This document shows, one piece after another, positions 31,701 to 36,748 of a stretch of 36,748 bases of DNA. Positions within the stretch are counted from its first letter, which is position 1. Each line of letters begins with the position of its first letter. Source of the stretch: Tubiluchus corallicola (taxonomy: Eukaryota > Priapulida > Priapulimorpha > Priapulimorphida > Tubiluchidae); assembly GCA_030141605.1 (NCBI GenBank), contig JAQGDQ010000262.1, forward strand, positions 177,501 through 214,248, written 5' to 3'. A program made the translations under genes and the position numbers. Under the pieces are notes generated by a model. It was given only the letters and a program-made list of their open reading frames with translations. It did no database searches and was not told the DNA's origin.

Positions 31701-33344
31701 GGACACTTTGTACTGTGACTACAATGTATCATAGTAAACATGGGTACGGTCTCAGTCTCAATTCCAATTAACTAGATAATTCTAAAAAAATTTCCTTGTC
31801 ACATACTTGAATTGAAATTTTCATAAAAAAATGTCAAATCCATTGTCAAATGTCAAAGCCAGTGTCAAATCCTTTCCTTTTAGCCTGTGAACATTAAATG
31901 ATTTGTAATTCCAGCACAGAAAAACCTTCCACAAAAATTAATAACTAGTATTAATAATAAGAGATTTTACAGAACAATAATTTCAGATTCATTAATATTA
32001 CAAATTAGAAACATAACAAAGAGCTGTAGGATTGCTACTAGGACATAACTTTAATAATCTTAATGTCTTGTAACAGGATTCGTACACGCTTGAGATAACA
32101 AAAGCAGTCGTGGAGCAACTCAATGCATTATGGGATGTCCATCCACACGCGATTATTAATCATCTGCACAGGAGCAAACTAGATGCAAACAGGAACAAAG
32201 AACAAGCTGCGTTTGGTGATCCCACAGCTGAAAAAGCTTGGGAGGAATATCATTACTACATAAATCAGGTAACTTGAAATGATTTATGTTTTCTAACCAT
32301 CTGACTCTCAGGACGACATGTTTTTCTGTCTGTTTATCCAGTTCAAAGACGTTTATCCGACGCACAAAATCTTCAAAACAAATGATCCGGTAACTATATT
32401 TAGCAAAAGTTTGGCATATGCAGTCAAAGGTCAAAGGTCAAGGCCATGAAATATTTAGGCTTACAGTTAAACAATTTAAAGGTCAAGGTCACGAAATATT
32501 ATTTATTGAATTTTAACCAAAGGCAAAATGTAAAAGTACAGGTTGTATTCAACACAGTTGTCAAAGGCAAGAAATCAAAGACAAAGAAAAAATAAGTGAC
32601 TTATTTTTATATTAGTATATTCTTGTAGGACTGAATGCAATGCAGCATTTCTCAAATGGCAAAAAAAGTTTGAATCAGTTGTGTTCAGGACGTGGGAATT
32701 CGGTATAGTTGGTTTATACAGGGTGTTCTGTAAGAAACTGTGCAGCAGAAGTCTGGTTATGTATGTCATATAATTATATTTGATCATGCAAAATGTAGGT
32801 TATATGGTATTTTCTCTTAATGTCATATGTTATTGTTATTTTATGACATTTTCACGTAATAATTCGTTTCTGTCCACAAGCTAATGGTGCACAATTTCAC
32901 CAGTTATTGTAGTATAATCTTCACTGGAATTTCATCAGCATGTTTCAGCATATCAACACATTTCTGTTGACTGTTTTTTTCTGGAGCATCCTGTATAAGC
33001 ACGTCCTATCAATTCACTCAAAACACATTACGAAATTCTCTGCACTGTTGTTTTGGAAATCTGCAAATTTTGAAAGTTCATTAAAAAGCGAGACACATAC
33101 CAATTTATCTTTTCTGGTTAAAGAGCAAAAAGACCATCGGTGGCCACGCTCTGTACATAGACATGCATGGTGTCAAAACACATGCAGAAGAATGGATAGA
33201 GCTGGGATACGTCATCAAAAACACAGAGTTAGATTATGGCAACTACACCCACAAAGACAGTTCAATTCGATACTTAGCAGAAGTGCTTGAACGAACGACG
33301 AAGGAAGATTTTGACTGGGTTTTGAACGGACACGGCAGTATGGG
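28586..33344 (+). CDS. Secreted N-formylglutamate amidohydrolase-like enzyme, exons 1-4 (span)
   Basis: Exons are 28586-28707, 30605-30740, 32077-32268 and 33124-33344, with phases 2, 0, 0 and 2, all with GT donors and AG acceptors. Residues 1-21 form a signal peptide (MWLLLQLCVVLSILLLQ core). Residues 41-56 carry SAPHGG and EEIPDR, 121-126 LDANRN, 161-166 YIDMHG and 219-222 GHGS. These are the signature blocks of the FGase (HutG-like) family, zinc hydrolases that release formate from N-formylglutamate in bacterial histidine breakdown. His44 and His165 are candidate metal ligands. In an animal, with a signal peptide, the substrate is unknown. The gene stops at a GG phase-2 donor at 33344. Its missing C-terminal exon, containing GGYNTQIHGSKDGG and IQIELP, is at 36628-36316 on the minus strand. 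The gene is nested in a VAC14 intron on the opposite strand. Family assignment rests on motifs recognised by eye. Confidence 0.8.
29768..30130 (-). pseudogene. LINE ORF2 C-terminal remnant, frameshifted
   Basis: The minus strand reads KLRMNDHALEIERGRYK, then ERLCQYC, and after a frame change VENELHYLFTCPLFEDIRQK. These form the Cys/His block (C-x2-C ... H ... C) found after the RT of many animal LINEs. The frame break near 30030 shows it is dead. It lies in FGase intron 1. Confidence 0.7.
30605..30740 (+). CDS. FGase-like exon 2: PHGG / IPDR block
   Basis: The acceptor CTTTTCAG is followed by T, which completes a serine codon, then APHGGAEKPEEIPDR and a cysteine-containing stretch with GC, KC, DC and NC. 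The cysteines are consistent with a secreted, disulfide-bearing form. The exon ends in phase 0 at GTAAGC. Confidence 0.82.
32077..32268 (+). CDS. FGase-like exon 3: LDANRN block
   Basis: After TTGTAACAG it has 64 codons in phase 0. HLHRSKLDANRN matches the family's R-x-x-x-D-x-NR block. It ends at CAG before GTAACT. Confidence 0.82.
32717..32995. mobile_element. Tc1/mariner-like MITE
   Basis: The 279-bp element begins TACAGGGTGTTCTGTAAGAA and ends with its imperfect inverse (TTCTGGAGCATCCTGTA), flanked by TA dinucleotides. It has no coding capacity. It lies in FGase intron 3, 128 bp before exon 4. Confidence 0.72.
33124..33344 (+). CDS. FGase-like exon 4: IDMHG block
   Basis: The acceptor is GGTTAAAG; a second AG two bases on would break the phase. 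The exon reads GGHALYIDMHG, with the family's hydrophobic strand and DxHG, then a helical region and NGHGSM. It ends in GG before GTACGT. The next in-frame exon is not found downstream on this strand; a matching exon begins with C at 36628 on the other strand. Confidence 0.82.
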
Positions 33345-33629
33345 GTACGTCTTTGTCTATAGATTTTTCATCAGTAGTTTACCATAAGCTCTATATTAAC
33401 TGCTGTAAATGTGGCAACGGTGTGCCGTAGTTGTATATGGCAAACTTCATGTATAATTTTTTCAGTAGTTGTGCAGTAACTGTTGTGTAATGTTTGGTGT
33501 GCATGCAAGCAGGAAATCAGTTACAGTAACTTTGGTGACAGGTTTGTTTGATAGGGAAAATGTGGAGGAGGGGGCAATAAAGATGAGCCATAATAATAGC
33601 TTATGCTCCAATCAGAAATGTATTCATAC

Positions 33630-33998
<369 letters not shown>

Positions 33999-34253
33999 TT
34001 CGTTTAGAACATAGTGCAGGGATAACACCTTAAGTAACTCAATATGTATTGCCAAAGTGGTCCCAATTATAATTACCCCCAAGTTACTTCGATAAACATT
34101 AAAAATGTATCAGTCCTCCTAATATAGCTAGATAAAAATGTTAAAAATATAAAGCTTAATCCAAAATGGCATCACACAATTTAATACTACCCGACATTAT
34201 GCGGAAGTTTTGAATACCATTCAGCAATTTTTCTTTATAAATATTTAAATGAT

Positions 34254-34463
34254 TTGATGCCAGCTTTCAGTGCCAATCAGCTTCAATTTAAAATCGAAAA
34301 AAACGTTAACCCAAAGAACACACAGCATAAAACAAATAATAAATACAATTCTGTTTGCAAAGGGGCAATAAATACATGGAATGATTGTCCACCTAATGTA
34401 ACATCTCCAGTAACTAAAAATGAACTGAAAAATACCATACTAGCCTTAAAAAAACTAATATGA
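34254..34463 (+). pseudogene. Possible LINE C-terminal tail remnant
   Basis: The frame ends VCKGAINTWNDCPPNVTS and ELKNTILALKKL, resembling the G-x-K-x-WN-x-LP ... FK-x-x-LK ending of CR1/L2-type RT proteins. It is short and weak, with no other domain. Confidence 0.35.
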
Positions 34464-34549
34464 GAAGATAAAATCACACCACCTTACTGTTATTATCAAC
34501 ATTCACCCAGGGGTCTGTAGTCGTGGCAGATCAAAACCTCATTCTTTAT

Positions 34550-35228
34550 CACTTGTTTATGCAGTTTTACATACACTTGTTTATGCAGTTTTATACACTT
34601 GTTTATGCAGTTTTACATACACTTGTTTATGCAGTTTTACATACACTTGTTTATGCAGTTTTACATACACTTGTTTATGCAGTTTTACATACACTTGTTT
34701 ATGCAGTTTTACATACACTTGTTTATGCAGTTCTACATACACTTGTTTATGCAGTTCTACATACACTTTTTTATGCAGTTTTACATACACTTGTTTGTGC
34801 AGTTTTACATACACTTGTTTATGCAGTTTTACATACACTTGTTTATGCAGTTTTACATACACTTGTTTATGCAGTTCTACATACACTTGTTTATGCAGTT
34901 CTACGTACACTTGTTTATGCAGTTCTACGTACACTTGTTTATGCAGTTTTACATACACTTGTTTATGCAGTTCTACGTACACTTGTTTATGCAGTTTTAC
35001 ATACACTTGTTTATGCAGTTCTACATACACTTGTTTATGCAGTTCTACATACACTTGTTTATGCAGTTCTACATACACTTGTTTATGCAGTTCTACATAC
35101 ACTTGTTTATGCAGTTCTACATACACTTGTTTATGCAGTTCTACATACACTTTTTTATGCAGTTTTACATACACTTGTTTGTGCAGTTCTACATACACTT
35201 GTTTATGCAGTTCTACATACACTTGTTC
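34550..35228. repeat. 24-bp minisatellite, about 28 copies
   Basis: The unit is TTGTTTATGCAGTTTTACAT then ACAC, with T/C variants (TTCTACAT, TTCTACGT) in blocks. A segment with TTTTTTATGC and TTGTTTGTGC occurs twice (about 34765-34800 and 35149-35184), which suggests an internal block duplication of about 384 bp. All three plus frames are open across it. Confidence 0.95.
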
Positions 35229-35244
35229 ATTTCTCACATTTCAG

Positions 35245-35456
35245 GTTGTACTGAGGAACTTGGAAGTGTTAGCAGAAATATCATCGTCTCCAGCCGGACT
35301 CAAATATACTGTCTCCTTACCGGACAATGTCAAAGGAGCCATATCTTCACCTCCCGGAAACATGAACAGCTATTTTCTAAAGTTTCTGCTGAGCTTAATG
35401 AATCTGTTTGCAACGGACAGTCAGCTGCTGGATGACAGAGGATCCTTCATAATCCA
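35245..35456 (+). CDS. VAC14: VAC14 exon n, on the opposite strand to the rest
   Basis: The exon follows CACATTTCAG and ends with CA before GTAAGT. It has 70 codons in phase 0, with the VAC14 segment VVLRNLEVLAEISSSPAG, a linker, then NSYFLKFLLSLMNLF and LLDDRGSFIIQ, which directly precedes QLCVLL in VAC14. Its continuation is at 25021-24847 on the minus strand, 10 kb away, and no continuation exists downstream on the plus strand within the window. A 24-bp tandem array abuts the acceptor and happens to be open in the same frame, so a gene caller may fuse array and exon into one false ORF. Confidence 0.9.
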
Positions 35457-36315
35457 GTAAGTTCTATTTTATCATGTATCAGCATTTCCTTCATTATGCT
35501 TAAGTAAGCGTACTTAAGTTAGTAATCCTTACTAAGTAGCAATAACAGTAATTTAGTGGATTTATGACCTCACAATATCGGGGATTATACATGAACAACA
35601 AGAATACCACAGAAGTTCGACATTTCTAAAGTTGTATACCGTATAGTACTTAAAGCACAAGAAAACCCTCACTTACATTTTTTTGAAATATGCCGGCATC
35701 AATGTTCGTTTGGCTGGAGATAAATATTTTAATTTCTTTTACATTTTTAAGCAAAGCCTTCTGTGTGCATATTTTGTATTGTGATTTCAATATTTTTAAT
35801 TGTATATTAGAATGCAATAAATGTTGTTCTAGGGTTGGTTCTTCCTTTAAATGTTTTGCGATTTTTGTCAATATATTCGTACACCCGAGGAAGCCATTGT
35901 CCAGGTTTCTCATCCCCGTCAATGTGATGACTTCAAATTGGCTGTGTGACATCGTATTAGGCTATGCTGGCCAGGACATATAGATCTTTGAACGCAGCTT
36001 AATATAAAGAACATTTGTTACCCAAGTCTAAAAATCTGTACTTTTTTAATTCATGAAACAAGATCAAATTACAGCATGCAAAGATGATATGTCGATGACT
36101 TTTTACTATTACTTACAAAATATGTACTGCTCAGTGGTAACAACTCTAACTATAAGTCTGTTGTTTTCACTATCTGGTTGACAGCAATCATGACTATAAA
36201 TGTGCCTTCCATACACAGGCACACACACAGAAAAACCCGCCATTTTGTCCTTTTTTCAGTGAAATAAAATTTTATCATAATGTAATTAAGTAGGACAGTT
36301 ATGTAACATCCAGTC
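35457..36315. other. Right-block intron sequence
   Basis: AT-rich sequence between the displaced VAC14 exon and the displaced FGase exon. I see no repeat or exon I can support here. Confidence 0.4.
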
Positions 36316-36628
36316 TTAGTACACAAACAACATGAACCATAAATTTCCAAATAAGAACATTACTGAAGACAATGATATGTGTGTACCGACACTGTAATAC
36401 ATCTCCATGTAATCATGAATAATCTTTGCGACTTCTGGACACACCGTCTGGCATTGTTCTTCATTGCGCAGGCGCAGTGGCAGCTCTATTTGTATTCCGT
36501 CTACGACTCCGCCATCTTTTGAACCATGAATTTGAGTGTTGTAACCACCGCGGAAGTATCCTTTCCCATTCGGGGTCGGGTATTGTGGGGATGGTATCAC
36601 TTTATGTCCAATCTGCTGAAACATCCAG
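36316..36628 (-). CDS. FGase-like C-terminal exon, on the opposite strand to exons 1-4
   Basis: The acceptor TTTGACAG is followed by C, which completes a glycine codon left open at 33344. The exon then reads WMFQQIGHKVIPSPQYP, YFRGGYNTQIHGSKDGG and VDGIQIELPLRLR, the family's C-terminal blocks, and a helix through KIIHDYMEMYY. With exons 1-4 the total is 984 nt and 327 residues, typical for the family. Read straight on, the frame ends at 36316 with a hydrophobic tail of about 20 residues, which might be a GPI-anchor signal or membrane anchor. A splice near 36390 (GTACAC) to an unseen exon is the alternative. It may instead belong to an inverted second copy of the gene. Confidence 0.78.
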
Positions 36629-36748
36629 CTGTCAAATGTAATAATAATAATTATAATAAAATTCGTTATTGCTATAAAAATTACACATCATTGAAAGGTA
36701 AACTACACATTCAAAAACTGATAGTACAGCCAGTGTTTCCACTGCTGT

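Noticed and set aside
34523-35460. Frames of 218-278 codons on both strands
   Set aside because: Readings of the 24-bp array; only the 35245-35456 segment is a real exon.
35650-35983. Overlapping 97-100-codon frames on both strands
   Set aside because: No family resemblance, and AT-rich intronic context.

Overview
The window reads as animal nuclear DNA. It is AT-rich, has sparse coding exons with GT...AG introns, and is full of microsatellites, minisatellites and short transposon copies. The mix (a 5S-derived SINE, hAT and mariner MITEs, AAGGTCA-rich repeats, a secreted FGase-like enzyme) would fit a marine invertebrate, perhaps a mollusc or other lophotrochozoan. That placement is an impression, not a demonstrated result.

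Three protein-coding genes can be supported, all from spliced exons and none complete in order. (1) Plus strand, 4847-15072: the 3' part of a single-pass membrane receptor with one LDL-receptor class A module, a transmembrane helix and a long proline-rich cytoplasmic tail, in three phase-consistent exons. The domain order is NETO-like, but the 5' exons lie outside the window. (2) Minus strand, 25021-19574: the last five exons of VAC14, scaffold of the PIKfyve/FIG4 complex that makes PI(3,5)P2. It is tail-to-tail with gene 1. (3) Plus strand, 28586-33344: four exons of a secreted enzyme of the N-formylglutamate amidohydrolase (FGase) family, nested in the VAC14 intron.

The main observation is a structural break between 33345 and 35244. 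The VAC14 exon that should precede the minus-strand exon at 25021 lies at 35245-35456 on the PLUS strand. The exon that should complete the FGase gene lies at 36628-36316 on the MINUS strand. Both junctions are phase-perfect: the six VAC14 exons total 900 nt (300 codons with stop) and the five FGase exons total 984 nt (328 codons with stop). Flipping the right-hand block repairs both genes at once. This is either a real inversion or inverted duplication, or an assembly misjoin. The break interval holds a 370-bp trinucleotide microsatellite and a 24-bp tandem array, both plausible places for a misjoin.

The rest is repeats. From left to right: a 38-bp minisatellite (about 0.5 kb), a hAT-like MITE (1.0-1.4 kb), a (TAT)n on a LINE tail (1.9 kb), a 75-bp satellite (2.5-3.7 kb), a second hAT-like MITE (4.2-4.75 kb), an RTE-derived short element (6.3 kb, sister copy at 9.2 kb), a third hAT-like MITE family (7.8 kb, sister copy at 16.4 kb), LINE reverse-transcriptase remnants (9.9, 30 and 34.3 kb), a 27-bp array carrying TCAAGGTCA sites (11.4-12.1 kb), (TATAA)n/(CATAA)n (13 kb), a TG-rich ~55-bp array (17.7-18.8 kb), a 5S-rRNA-derived SINE (22.7 kb), a 23-bp array (23.7-24.8 kb), a mariner-like MITE (32.7 kb), and the two arrays at the break. 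Many long open frames in the window are only readings of these arrays, whose periods are often multiples of three.
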